A stretch of 64,000 bases of DNA, from positions 1 to 64,000 of the forward strand of contig JALOAT010000005.1 of the NCBI GenBank assembly GCA_023228645.1, given 5' to 3'. Within the stretch, counting starts at the first letter, position 1. Each line of letters starts with the position of its first letter. Shown piece after piece: positions 8,220 to 16,441 of the stretch. The notes under the pieces are model-generated. The model was not told the origin of the DNA. It ran no database searches and saw only the letters and a list, made by a program, of their open reading frames with translations. Made by a program: the position numbers and the translations under genes. This DNA is from Gammaproteobacteria bacterium. GTDB taxonomy: Bacteria; Pseudomonadota; Gammaproteobacteria; Thiohalomonadales; Thiohalomonadaceae.

Positions 8220-9367
8220 GCCTCCGCCTCCGCGAGTTCCTTTCCTGGATTGTCATCGTGCAGGGCGCGCGCGATGCGTACCGCCTGGCGGGCCGTCACA
8301 CCCTCGTGGGTCGGCAGGGTCACGAGCCGGGCGGCGAAGTCCTCGGCGCGCGGGAAGGCCGCGCGCTCCACCAGATGCCCGGCAACACCCTGCACCTCCG
8401 GCAGGGCCGCCCCGTAGAGACCCGAGACACCCCAGTGCACGAGCGCGCGGCGGACCCGCTGCGCGGTTGCCGCATCCGCCGCGAGCACCGGGTAGCGCGC
8501 GAGCCGTTCCTCGCCACGATGACGACAGAGCGTCGCCAGGTCGGTCCACGGACCCTGTGCCAACACACCCGCATAAAGCCCCTGGGGACTGCGCACACGC
8601 CGGAACGCCTCGACCGCCGCGGGCAGGCTCGCGGCCAACGGCTCGGGCATGGCATCGATTCCGTCGAGCGGAACAAAACGCGTCTCGCCCAGACGCAGGG
8701 CGGGAACGGCGGCGGGAATGCCGTACAGCAACGGCCGTCGTAACAGGTTATAGGCGGCCACCCTGAGGCCGTGCTGCCAACGACCGAAGGGCCGCTGTTC
8801 ACCCAACCGCGCCACCGCTTTGCCCAGCGCACGATCGCGCGCCAGTACCGCGCCGCCCGCCAGCAGGCTCACAGGCTTGCCGCGGCCGAAGCTCAACACC
8901 ACCACGTCACCCTGCCACACCCGTTCGCCCGCGCGCGAAGGGAACGCCTGCGCGGCATCCTGCACCAGGGTGCAGCGCGCCGCCCGGCACAACGCACGCA
9001 ACTCGCCGTGGCGCTCGGGGATACCGAGAAAATCCACCGCCACCACCGCGAGGGTCCGCGTCGACAGGCGCGCGGCCAGCTGTGACAAATCCATCCACGG
9101 CCGTTCCGGTACGTAATCGATCAGGATCGGCCGGCAGCCCGCGTACACGGTCGCGCTCACCAGTGCCGGGCAGTTGTACGCAGCGAAGATCACCTCGTCG
9201 CGTCCGGGCGCGTCCCGTTTCAGCGCGAGTAAGGTCGCGCCCAGCGCCTGCGTGCCAGAGCCGAGCAGCGTCGCGTGCCAGGGCGCAAACAGACCGCACA
9301 CCGCACTGCCGGCGCCCGGCCTGTACACCACGCGGTCACCGGCCGGCGCCAGGCGTCGCCAGTTCAT
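8216..9367 (-). CDS. DegT/DnrJ/EryC1-family PLP aminotransferase-like protein
   Basis: A fold-type I PLP enzyme of the sugar aminotransferase family (383 residues). It has a G-S-G-T phosphate-binding turn near residue 36, D137 in LVQDAAQ for the pyridine nitrogen, and a lysine (K164) in SFGRGKP at the Schiff-base position. The family's usual SFxxxK(x)ltxGEGG is altered to SFGRGKPVSLLAGG, so the substrate may be unusual. It is coupled to wecB and is likely to modify a nucleotide sugar for the exopolysaccharide. The exact sugar cannot be told. Confidence 0.82.
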   Translation of the reverse strand: MNWRRLAPAGDRVVYRPGAGSAVCGLFAPWHATLLGSGTQALGATLLALKRDAPGRDEVIFAAYNCPALVSATVYAGCRPILIDYVPERPWMDLSQLAARLSTRTLAVVAVDFLGIPERHGELRALCRAARCTLVQDAAQAFPSRAGERVWQGDVVVLSFGRGKPVSLLAGGAVLARDRALGKAVARLGEQRPFGRWQHGLRVAAYNLLRRPLLYGIPAAVPALRLGETRFVPLDGIDAMPEPLAASLPAAVEAFRRVRSPQGLYAGVLAQGPWTDLATLCRHRGEERLARYPVLAADAATAQRVRRALVHWGVSGLYGAALPEVQGVAGHLVERAAFPRAEDFAARLVTLPTHEGVTARQAVRIARALHDDNPGKELAEAEA

Positions 9368-9678
9368 GGGCAGGCGCCCGGCTCCAGCCGCGCGATGGGC
9401 AGCGACCTGCTCATGCGCGGCAGTTCCAGAAGCACCTTATGATCGCCGGTTGACGCCCGCTGATGGGCCGCGATACTTGCTTGCGAAAGGAGTGATGTGG
9501 CGAATGCATACGGCGCACACACCAACCGCGAAGGCAGGACACCCGATGGCAGTGACGAAGAGGTTTCGCGTGGTCTGCTCAATGAGATCGCATTCATGCG
9601 AAAGCCGTCACACTTGCCTTTGGAATCACGCAACTATAGTCACCGGGCTCCCGCGCTTCCATGTCACGCGAGGTCCTC
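9368..9678. other. Divergent intergenic region (311 bp)
   Basis: Lies between the divergent aminotransferase-like gene and a glycosyltransferase, so it should hold promoters for both. A TATAGT hexamer at about 9637 is a possible -10 element for the plus-strand gene, but no convincing -35 is at the right distance. Short open frames on both strands have no recognisable product, and one of them has an AAAGGAG upstream. Confidence 0.35.
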
Positions 9679-10770
9679 ATGGACGACGATGTCTTACGCG
9701 TATTGCACGTGGTTTCTGCCCAACGCTGGCAGGCTGAGGACAGCGCCCTGCCCGCGTTCCTGCGCGCTCTGCAGGGCCAGCCGGGCATTCACAACGAGAT
9801 CCTCGTCACCGGCTCGCAAGAGGATGCCGCAGCCGGGCGGCAGGTGTTCGCTTCCGCTGTGCGCGCCGCGACGCCCCGTCGTACGCGTCCGCATATCGTG
9901 CACCTGCACGGCGGCGACGCTGCACCGCTCGGCGCGGGCATCGCGCTGCGCACACGCAGCGCGTTGTTGCTCGGCATCGAGGAAGAGCGCGATTTGTCGT
10001 CCGGCTGGCGCGGCGGACTGATGCGCGGTATCACCGCGCTCTGCATCCGCAAGCCCACCGGTGTAGTCTGCACGTCGCCCTCGCTCGCCGAGCGCACGAG
10101 CGCCCACACACGTGCAGGGATAAGCGTCATCGAGCCAAGCATCGACCTGGCGGCGCTCGATGCGCAGCGTGCGTCGGTGCCCGCGCCCATGGACGGCGCC
10201 TTCCACGTGGCGCTCATCGGCCCATTCACGGAAGCCCGGCGCCTCGACATGGCACTCGCCGCAGCGTACCTGCTCGCCCGCGATCAACCGGGCCGGTTCC
10301 ACTTCCATGTCATCGGCGAGGGAGAAAGCCTGGCGCGCTGCACAGCCTTCGTGCAACGCCACGGTCTCGCCAACGCCGTGCACTTTCACGGCCACCAGGC
10401 GCCGCTCGCGCCGTGGCTCGCCCGCATGCACGCCTTGCTGTGGTGTCCGGATCGGGACTGCGCGGCGACACGGGTGCTGGAGGCCATGGCCCTTGGCGTT
10501 CCGGTGGTGGCACACGCGGTAGGCGGACTGCCGCATCTGCTTGGCGGCGGCACCTGCGGCACACTGGTCACAGAGCATGCGCCCTATGCCTATGCCTGCG
10601 CCATCGCGGCGCTGGCCGCGGATCCGGCCACGCGTGTGCGGCGCGCAGAAGCCGCGGCACGGCGCGTGCGCAGCCACCACGAGGTCGCCGGCGTGGTGAA
10701 GCGCTACGCGGCCTTGTATCGCTCCCTGGACGCCGTGCGGCAGAAGACATTGGACGTGTGCTACCTGTGA
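9679..10770 (+). CDS. Glycosyltransferase, GT4-type GT-B fold
   Basis: A family 4-like glycosyltransferase of 363 residues. The N-terminal half starts LRVLHVVSAQRWQ. The C-terminal Rossmann domain begins near residue 180 (HVALIGPF) and carries the nucleotide-sugar site as TRVLEAMALGVPVVAHAVGG. The first glutamate of the EX7E motif is replaced (CAATRVLE). The ATG at 9679, with GAGG just upstream, is preferred over an in-frame ATG at 9661. The gene converges on and overlaps the next glycosyltransferase by 10 bases. It is the only plus-strand gene in this part of the EPS cluster, and the acceptor is unknown. Confidence 0.8.
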   Translation: MDDDVLRVLHVVSAQRWQAEDSALPAFLRALQGQPGIHNEILVTGSQEDAAAGRQVFASAVRAATPRRTRPHIVHLHGGDAAPLGAGIALRTRSALLLGIEEERDLSSGWRGGLMRGITALCIRKPTGVVCTSPSLAERTSAHTRAGISVIEPSIDLAALDAQRASVPAPMDGAFHVALIGPFTEARRLDMALAAAYLLARDQPGRFHFHVIGEGESLARCTAFVQRHGLANAVHFHGHQAPLAPWLARMHALLWCPDRDCAATRVLEAMALGVPVVAHAVGGLPHLLGGGTCGTLVTEHAPYAYACAIAALAADPATRVRRAEAAARRVRSHHEVAGVVKRYAALYRSLDAVRQKTLDVCYL

Positions 10771-11357
10771 CGCGCCGCGGTAAACATCTTTCCCGCAACG
10801 CGTTGCGGCAGCAGGCTGCCGTAGAGTTCCTCATAGGCGCGCAAGGTATCGGCAAATGCCTCCGCGTCGATGCCGAGGGCGATGTGCGTGAATGCCGCGC
10901 CGCGCGCGCGGCCACGATGCGCGTCATCGGGCTCGCTGATGATTAGCGAGGTGCCCGCTGCGGCAACCAGGCGCAGCGCACGCAGCCCTGCGGCGGGCGG
11001 TACCCCGTCGTACAGCGTGCCCACGTGCGGAATGCCCAGCAGGGTCGCGGCCACCGCCCCTGCCACGATGGCATCGGCGGTGTGACTGTGCAGCAGGCCG
11101 ACCTTGCGCCGCCGCAGCTCGGCGGCGAGACGCAGGGTGAACAGACCGTATCCCCAGCGGGAGCGGTACCACGCCTCACCACCGAGCGCGACGTCCGCGA
11201 TCGCCTCCGCGGCACACACCGCCTGCAGGCGTGGATTGGCGAAGTGCAGGACCAGCGCCGAATGGCCGCGGGCGCGCAGCCCGCCGGCGAGATTCACGAG
11301 CAGGCGTTCCTTGCCGCCGAATCCGCGCGTGTCAATGAAATGCGCAATGAGCGCCAT
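10761..11357 (-). CDS. Shortened GT4-type glycosyltransferase (N-terminal domain plus tail)
   Basis: The 198-residue product begins like a full GT-B enzyme (MALIAHFIDTRGFGGKERLL; HSHTADAIVAG; GIPHVGTLYDG) and reaches the interdomain link GIDAEAF near residue 165. It then jumps directly to a typical C-terminal helix (LRAYEELYGSLLP). The whole second Rossmann domain, which binds the sugar nucleotide, is missing, so about 150-170 residues seem to have been lost. The ATG at 11357 has a GGAG Shine-Dalgarno. The frame is open, so a deletion that kept the frame is likely. It may be inactive, or serve as a partner of another glycosyltransferase. Confidence 0.68.
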   Translation of the reverse strand: MALIAHFIDTRGFGGKERLLVNLAGGLRARGHSALVLHFANPRLQAVCAAEAIADVALGGEAWYRSRWGYGLFTLRLAAELRRRKVGLLHSHTADAIVAGAVAATLLGIPHVGTLYDGVPPAAGLRALRLVAAAGTSLIISEPDDAHRGRARGAAFTHIALGIDAEAFADTLRAYEELYGSLLPQRVAGKMFTAARHR

Positions 11358-11556
11358 CCCTGGCTCCCTGTATGCCCATAGGCACACTGCGGACGCACCA
11401 TGCGGTCACCCGCGAGCGTCCGCGCATGCGGAGGGAAATCCCGAATCCCGAGGACACGGGATCCTCCGCGTCCACTTGCCACATCGTCAGAATTCAGCCC
11501 ATCACCACCTGCCCCGCGTCCTGGCGATCACGACCACCCGCGGCCCTTTCTACCGG

Positions 11557-12693
11557 TCAACCGTCCCTGGCCGCGAAGGGGTCACCGAGGCTGAGCATGA
11601 GCGCGTCGGCAAGAAACTTCGCGGCCCAGTTGAGGTACTGATACTGACCATAGCCGCCATACACGGGGAACGAACCCTTCACACCGCCGGCCACCGTGGG
11701 CGCACCGTCGATGCGCTGCGTCGCGCAGACCGCCGCGGTCAGCCGGTCCGCTGCATCGCGCCACTCCGCATCGCCGTTCCATGCGGCGATGCGCTGCCAC
11801 ACGATGGCGGTCTGGGCCTCGCCGGTCAGGCAACGCCAGCGCACGGCCGGACGCCAGTCCTGTGTATAGCGTCCCGCCAGTACCCCATGGCGTTCGAAAT
11901 GGCGGCGCAGGTGACCACTGCCTTCCAGGACGATCCGTAAGGCGCGCTCGTCGCCGATCTTGAGCCCCGCCTCGAACAAACCCTGCTGGGTATAGGCGAT
12001 GGTGTGCAGCAGCGGACGCAACGGGTCGTCGAGACAGTTCTTGGCGATCCAGCCGTTGGCGTGGGCCAGCGCACCCACTGCCGTGATGTTGCGTTCCGCG
12101 CAGGCCGTTGCCTCGCTGTCGCCGGTCAACGCGGCGTATTCGAGCATGGCCCACGCGGTGCGCGCGTTGTAGGCGTAGGTATCGGTCGCCGCGCTGCAAA
12201 AGCGGCTCAGGTTGCGCCGCCACAGGCCGTCCTGATCCTGGTTGTCGCACAGCCAGGTCACCGCGCGGCGGGCACTGGCCAGGTAGCGTTCGTCCCCGGC
12301 GGCACGGAACGCAGCACACCAGCCGAACACCACCTGTCCGGTATTGAACACCGCGGGCGTGGGCGGGTGATCGATGGTGCCGCCCTGCACCGCGCCTTCG
12401 GGCATCTGCATCTCGCACTCCCAATCGGCCATGCGCAGCGCCCGGGCACGGAAATCGCCGTTCCCGCTCAGGCGGGCGTAGTGCAGGAAGGTGGGAATGA
12501 TGTAGCCGGTGGTCTCGGGATAGGACGCGCCCCAGCCACGACGCAGATCGTACATGCGGGCGACGCCGCCATCGCCGCCCGCATCCTGGGCGCGGCACAG
12601 CCAGCCCATGGTGGCGTCCAGGTGGCGGCGTGCATCGTCGATCTGCGCCTGTTGCCCGATGAAATCCCGCAAGCTTTCGGCCAGTGCCATCAT
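11557..12693 (-). CDS. Uncharacterised (alpha/alpha)-barrel-like protein of the EPS cluster
   Basis: A 378-residue soluble protein without a signal peptide. The sequence is built from repeated helical hairpins with conserved aromatic and glycine positions (GWGASYPETTGYIIPT, FNTGQVVFGW, YAYNARTAWAMLEYA). This suggests an alpha/alpha toroid like those of terpenoid cyclases, lyases and glycoside hydrolases. I do not recognise a catalytic motif. GAGGTG upstream supports the ATG at 12693. It starts 3 bases after the FemAB-like gene and is probably in that operon. It may act on or bind the nascent glycan; that is inference from context. Confidence 0.75.
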   Translation of the reverse strand: MMALAESLRDFIGQQAQIDDARRHLDATMGWLCRAQDAGGDGGVARMYDLRRGWGASYPETTGYIIPTFLHYARLSGNGDFRARALRMADWECEMQMPEGAVQGGTIDHPPTPAVFNTGQVVFGWCAAFRAAGDERYLASARRAVTWLCDNQDQDGLWRRNLSRFCSAATDTYAYNARTAWAMLEYAALTGDSEATACAERNITAVGALAHANGWIAKNCLDDPLRPLLHTIAYTQQGLFEAGLKIGDERALRIVLEGSGHLRRHFERHGVLAGRYTQDWRPAVRWRCLTGEAQTAIVWQRIAAWNGDAEWRDAADRLTAAVCATQRIDGAPTVAGGVKGSFPVYGGYGQYQYLNWAAKFLADALMLSLGDPFAARDG

Positions 12694-12696
12694 GGC

Positions 12697-13656
12697 TCAC
12701 ACCTCGATGGTGAGTGAACGCCGCAAGGTCGGTTCGATGCCGAACCCGGTCTTAAAACGATAGACGCCGTTTTCCTCGTGGCGCTCCTCGCGCGCTTCGA
12801 CTGGAACGCCGCCGAAGTTCATGCTGCGGATGCCTGCACCCGGATAATGACGCGCCAGTTCGAAGAACAGCCGCACCGAGGCGCCGCGCTTGTAGCCCTC
12901 CTCCGAGCTGGCGCCGATCATGTAGAAGCTGGTGCCGTCGCGCTCCAGCATGTAAGCCATGGACAGGATGCCGCCGCTCTCGCTGAACAGCCCGTACAAG
13001 CGGGCGCTGCGATCCTGGCCAAGGTGGGTGGTGAGACGGCGGTAATAGCGGTAGTTTCGCCATAGCCACCGCCAGTTCAGGCGTTCACCGCGCCGTTTGC
13101 CCCAGGTCGCCCGCAATCGCATCATGGTCCAGGCCTGGTGGTGTTCGATGCGCCGGAGGACCATGGGCTCGCTTTCGGACTTGCGCAGCTTGCGACGGTG
13201 ATTGGTGCTCGCGGCACGCAGGCGCTGCTCTTCGCTCAACGACAGGTCGTAGATGAACTCGAGGCGCTCGCTGGAACGACACGGTCGCGCGGTGGAGGCA
13301 TAGGCCTCCACGCCGCCGTCGAGGGAGCCGATGCGAATATCCGTTACCCCCTGATAGAGCAGCCATTCGGTGAGGCGCTCCGGCAGATCGGCCGGCGCAC
13401 GCTCGGCGGACGGAGGAAAGGAGAGCGCACGGAAACGCCCGCCCATGCCCAGGGGTGAGACCAATCCGCCGAGCACGCAGAGCCGTGCGCCGAAACGCTT
13501 CACCACCACACCGCGGCGTATCGCCCGGCCCCACTGTTCCGTGGCGAGCACCGCCGAGCGATGGAACACGTTTTGGCCCACCGCACTGACCGTCTCGTCC
13601 CAGCCCGGTGCATCGCGCTCGATGTCGTACCACTCGAACTGAAGTTGCTGCTGCAT
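12697..13656 (-). CDS. FemAB/GNAT-like acyltransferase of the EPS cluster
   Basis: A 319-residue protein of the GNAT/FemAB superfamily. The C-terminal half has the acyltransferase-like stretch LYGLFSESGGILSMAYMLERDGTSFYMIG followed by GASVRLFFELARHY. The N-terminal half resembles lipid II aminoacyltransferase-type domains (VFHRSAVLATEQWG). Such proteins are regular members of exosortase-A-type EPS loci, and a second one is encoded at 20161-21228. The likely job is acylation or aminoacylation of a sugar or lipid-linked intermediate. Substrate and donor are not known. Confidence 0.8.
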   Translation of the reverse strand: MQQQLQFEWYDIERDAPGWDETVSAVGQNVFHRSAVLATEQWGRAIRRGVVVKRFGARLCVLGGLVSPLGMGGRFRALSFPPSAERAPADLPERLTEWLLYQGVTDIRIGSLDGGVEAYASTARPCRSSERLEFIYDLSLSEEQRLRAASTNHRRKLRKSESEPMVLRRIEHHQAWTMMRLRATWGKRRGERLNWRWLWRNYRYYRRLTTHLGQDRSARLYGLFSESGGILSMAYMLERDGTSFYMIGASSEEGYKRGASVRLFFELARHYPGAGIRSMNFGGVPVEAREERHEENGVYRFKTGFGIEPTLRRSLTIEV

Positions 13657-13677
13657 CGACGGTACCCCGTATTTACT

Positions 13678-15132
13678 TCAGGTCCGGGTTCGTAGCAGAC
13701 GAACGGCGTCGCGCATGCGGCTGATCTGTTCCTCGTAGAACATCAGGAACGTGCCTGCATAGGCCACCACGCCCGCGATCACGCTGAGCCCGAGCCGGAG
13801 GCCCGGGCTGGCAGCGTGCGCATAATGCTGCACAGCCATCACGGCCACTGCCATGCACGCCACCGCCACCAGCGTGGAGCGCCCCGCCTCGAGCAGTTCG
13901 GTGAGGCGGATGCCCAGGTCCTTGCGCAGATAGCGCAGCAGCATCGCGTACAGCAACGGGTAGGCGGCGATCCACGCCACGGCCACGCCCGTGAGCCCGT
14001 ACTGCACGCCGACCAGGAAGGCGGCGGGGAGCAACACCATCCCTGCCCCGCTGTACGCCAGACTCCAGCGTACGTGCCCGCGACTGTTGAGCAGCGGCGG
14101 CATGAGCATACCGCTCACCCGCACCGCGCCGACGACCACCAGGATCTGGGTGACCGGCACCACGGGCAGCCACTTGTCGGTAAGGAACACCGTCACCGCA
14201 TCGCTTACCACCAGTGCCATACCGACCAGCAGCGGGTAGGTGATGAATAGGAGCTGACGGTGCAGTTCCATGAACAGCGCGCGGCATTGCTGCGGATCGT
14301 CCTTGGTGCGCGACAGGGACGAAAAGGCCACGTGATTGAAGATCGAGCCGATCTTGTCCAGTGGCATGGTCGCCAACATGAAGCCGATGGAGTAATAGCC
14401 GGTCATCCGTTCGCCGAGAAACTTGCCGATGATGAAGATGTCCGCCCGGTTCGACACCACGAAGGCCAGGTTTCCCGCCATGAGGTGCAGGCCGAAACGC
14501 ACGATGCCCATGATCGGCGCAAGGCGGAATGTGGGCCGGGGCAGGCGCCCCAGGGTGGGAAGATAGCCGACCACGAGAACCATGGTTTGCACGACCGTGC
14601 CGATGACCAGGCTCCATACGCCCGCACCCATCACGGCCAGGGTCACCACCACGACGATGGATGCGGCCGCCGCGGACATCTCGCAGAGGGCGCGCAGACG
14701 GAAGTCCATCCGGCGCATGACCAGCGCCACGGGTACCGCCTTCACGCTGCCGATGATCAGGACGAGGCCGCCGACGCGCAGCACCGCCTCCAGGATGGGC
14801 ATGGCATAGAAGTCCGCGACGACCGGCGCCGCCAAATACAACAGCAGGTACAGCGCCAAGCCCGATACCACCCCGAGCCAGAAGACGCCGTCCTCCTCCT
14901 CCTGCGACACCTCGGTCTTCTGCACCAGGCCTTGCGACAGGCCCATCTCCATCACCAGGTTGAGCATGACGATGAAGACGTTCGCCACGGCGACCACACC
15001 GTAGTCCGCAGGCTCGAGCAAGCGCGCCACCACAATGGTGCCGATCCACGACACGGACTGGACCACGGCCTTGCTGGCGCCCTGCCAGGCGAAGCCCGTG
15101 AGCACACGTCGGTAGAATCCGGAATCGTGCAT
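13678..15132 (-). CDS. Wzx-type polysaccharide flippase (MOP superfamily)
   Basis: Inner-membrane exporter of undecaprenyl-linked repeat units. The 484-residue protein has about 12-14 hydrophobic segments and the N-terminal family pattern GFAWQGASKAVVQ, followed by ARLLEPADYGVVAVA and the MGLSQGLVQKTEV loop, which place it near WzxC/MATE-like flippases. A long foldback element lies 60 bases upstream of its start, between it and the NAD-synthase-like gene. No Wzy-type polymerase was found beside it. Confidence 0.9.
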   Translation of the reverse strand: MHDSGFYRRVLTGFAWQGASKAVVQSVSWIGTIVVARLLEPADYGVVAVANVFIVMLNLVMEMGLSQGLVQKTEVSQEEEDGVFWLGVVSGLALYLLLYLAAPVVADFYAMPILEAVLRVGGLVLIIGSVKAVPVALVMRRMDFRLRALCEMSAAAASIVVVVTLAVMGAGVWSLVIGTVVQTMVLVVGYLPTLGRLPRPTFRLAPIMGIVRFGLHLMAGNLAFVVSNRADIFIIGKFLGERMTGYYSIGFMLATMPLDKIGSIFNHVAFSSLSRTKDDPQQCRALFMELHRQLLFITYPLLVGMALVVSDAVTVFLTDKWLPVVPVTQILVVVGAVRVSGMLMPPLLNSRGHVRWSLAYSGAGMVLLPAAFLVGVQYGLTGVAVAWIAAYPLLYAMLLRYLRKDLGIRLTELLEAGRSTLVAVACMAVAVMAVQHYAHAASPGLRLGLSVIAGVVAYAGTFLMFYEEQISRMRDAVRLLRTRT

Positions 15133-15191
15133 GCATGCCAGTCCGAGGCGGCGCGCCTACGGTGCCTGGCGCGCGCGCTGCCCCTCTAGGA

Positions 15192-15353
15192 TACTGCGTC
15201 GCTCTTGGAGGCACTTTCAGCGGCTCGCCCGAAGGGAGCCTCCCAAAAACGCGGCGTTGCACTGCTTGGCAAGGGCTCGCCATTGCCTGCGGAGTGCGCC
15301 TTGCCTTGGCGCTTTTGGGAGGCCCTGAAAGTACCTCCAAGAGCGACGCAGTA
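15192..15353. repeat. 162 bp foldback (perfect-ended inverted repeat) element
   Basis: The ends 15192-15220 and 15325-15353 are 29 bp inverted repeats with a single mismatch. Inner arms around 15238-15253 and 15309-15323 pair too, and even the centre is partly palindromic. It ends 2 bases before the stop codon of the NAD-synthase-like gene and sits in front of the flippase start. It looks like a MITE or small palindromic insertion, and its RNA would fold into a very stable hairpin. Confidence 0.72.
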
Positions 15354-15355
15354 CA

Positions 15356-16441
15356 CTAGTTGGTGCTCGCCGCGATGCTGCCGGCCAGGACGGAACCCTC
15401 TTCGACCGCCTCCTCGCCGGAGGCAACCAAAGGAACCACCGACGCCACGGGCGTCACCTCCGGACTGCCCACCAGCACCGGGCGTCGGTGGAGATACGCG
15501 GTGGTCTGCCGCTTGCGGCGGATATCGGCAAAGACCTGGCGCGCCTGCTCCACCGGAATACCGAGTTCCTCCGCGAGAACTTCCGCCGAGGCACCGCTGT
15601 TGAGCATGGCGATGGCCACGTCCATCTGCCGGTAAGGCAGCGAGAAATAGAATTCGTCCTGGCCTTGACTGAGGCTGTAAGTATCCGTTGTGGGCTCTGC
15701 GTTGCAGATGCTTTCAGGCAAGTTCATGTGCCGTGCCAGCGCATAGACCTGCGTCTTGTACAAATGGGCGATGGGCTTGACGTCCGCCGAGCCGTCACCG
15801 TTCTTGACGAAGAAACCCTGGTCGTATTCGAGGCGATTGGGCGTGCCGACCACCGCATAGTTGAGCCGGTCTGCATGGAAATACTCAATGGTCTTACGGA
15901 TGCGTTGCTTATAATTGGTGGCGGCCACGATTTGCAGGTATTCCTTTGCATCGAGGCGGCGTTCATCCATGTGCCCCTGCGGATCACACACCACCAGCGC
16001 AAAGTAGCTGAACCGGTGCGCACCACCGCCGCGGATGACGATCTTGCTTTTCCAGTCGTCACCGTAATGGGGAAAGACCTTGCGAATAGCGCTGTCGCGC
16101 CACCGGTAACAACCGATCGCATCAAGCGACGCGGCGATGTCCTGCACCTCGTAGTCGATACCGAGCATCTGCGCGAGCTCGGTCGCCCGCAGCTCGCTCT
16201 CCGCATTGGAATCACGCTCTGGCAACATCACGCCGAACACCCTGTCCGCGCCGACGGCGCGCACCGCCAGCGCCGCACAGACCGAGCTGTCTATGCCTCC
16301 CGACATGGCGATCACGAGGCCGCGCCGATGCAGGTCTTCGCGCAGAATGTTGCGGAGCTGGTGCGCGATGCGCTCGACCTCGGCTTCGCAATCGATGACA
16401 AGGAGCTCAGCCGCGTGCGTACTCTGTTCCTGTGGAGACAT
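15356..16441 (-). CDS. nadE: NAD+ synthase-like (ammonia-dependent) ATP pyrophosphatase
   Basis: An N-type ATP pyrophosphatase of 361 residues. It has the PP-loop SGGIDSS (about residues 47-53) and the NadE-like core with NYAVVGTPNRLEYDQGFFVKNGDGSAD and DVKPIAHLYKTQVYALAR. There is no N-terminal glutaminase domain. A C-terminal extension of about 40 residues is rich in Val, Ser and Ala and is not part of the family core. Its start overlaps the acyl-CoA ligase by 35 bases. Placement in an EPS cluster suggests amide formation on a glycan or acyl intermediate. A housekeeping NAD role cannot be excluded. Confidence 0.8.
   Translation of the reverse strand: MSPQEQSTHAAELLVIDCEAEVERIAHQLRNILREDLHRRGLVIAMSGGIDSSVCAALAVRAVGADRVFGVMLPERDSNAESELRATELAQMLGIDYEVQDIAASLDAIGCYRWRDSAIRKVFPHYGDDWKSKIVIRGGGAHRFSYFALVVCDPQGHMDERRLDAKEYLQIVAATNYKQRIRKTIEYFHADRLNYAVVGTPNRLEYDQGFFVKNGDGSADVKPIAHLYKTQVYALARHMNLPESICNAEPTTDTYSLSQGQDEFYFSLPYRQMDVAIAMLNSGASAEVLAEELGIPVEQARQVFADIRRKRQTTAYLHRRPVLVGSPEVTPVASVVPLVASGEEAVEEGSVLAGSIAASTN

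Noticed and set aside
9364..10021. Short frames in the gap upstream of the glycosyltransferase at 9679, one with AAAGGAG before a GTG at 9497
   Set aside because: The 9497 frame runs out of phase far into the glycosyltransferase gene and its product has no recognisable features. Only the gene from 9679 has family motifs.
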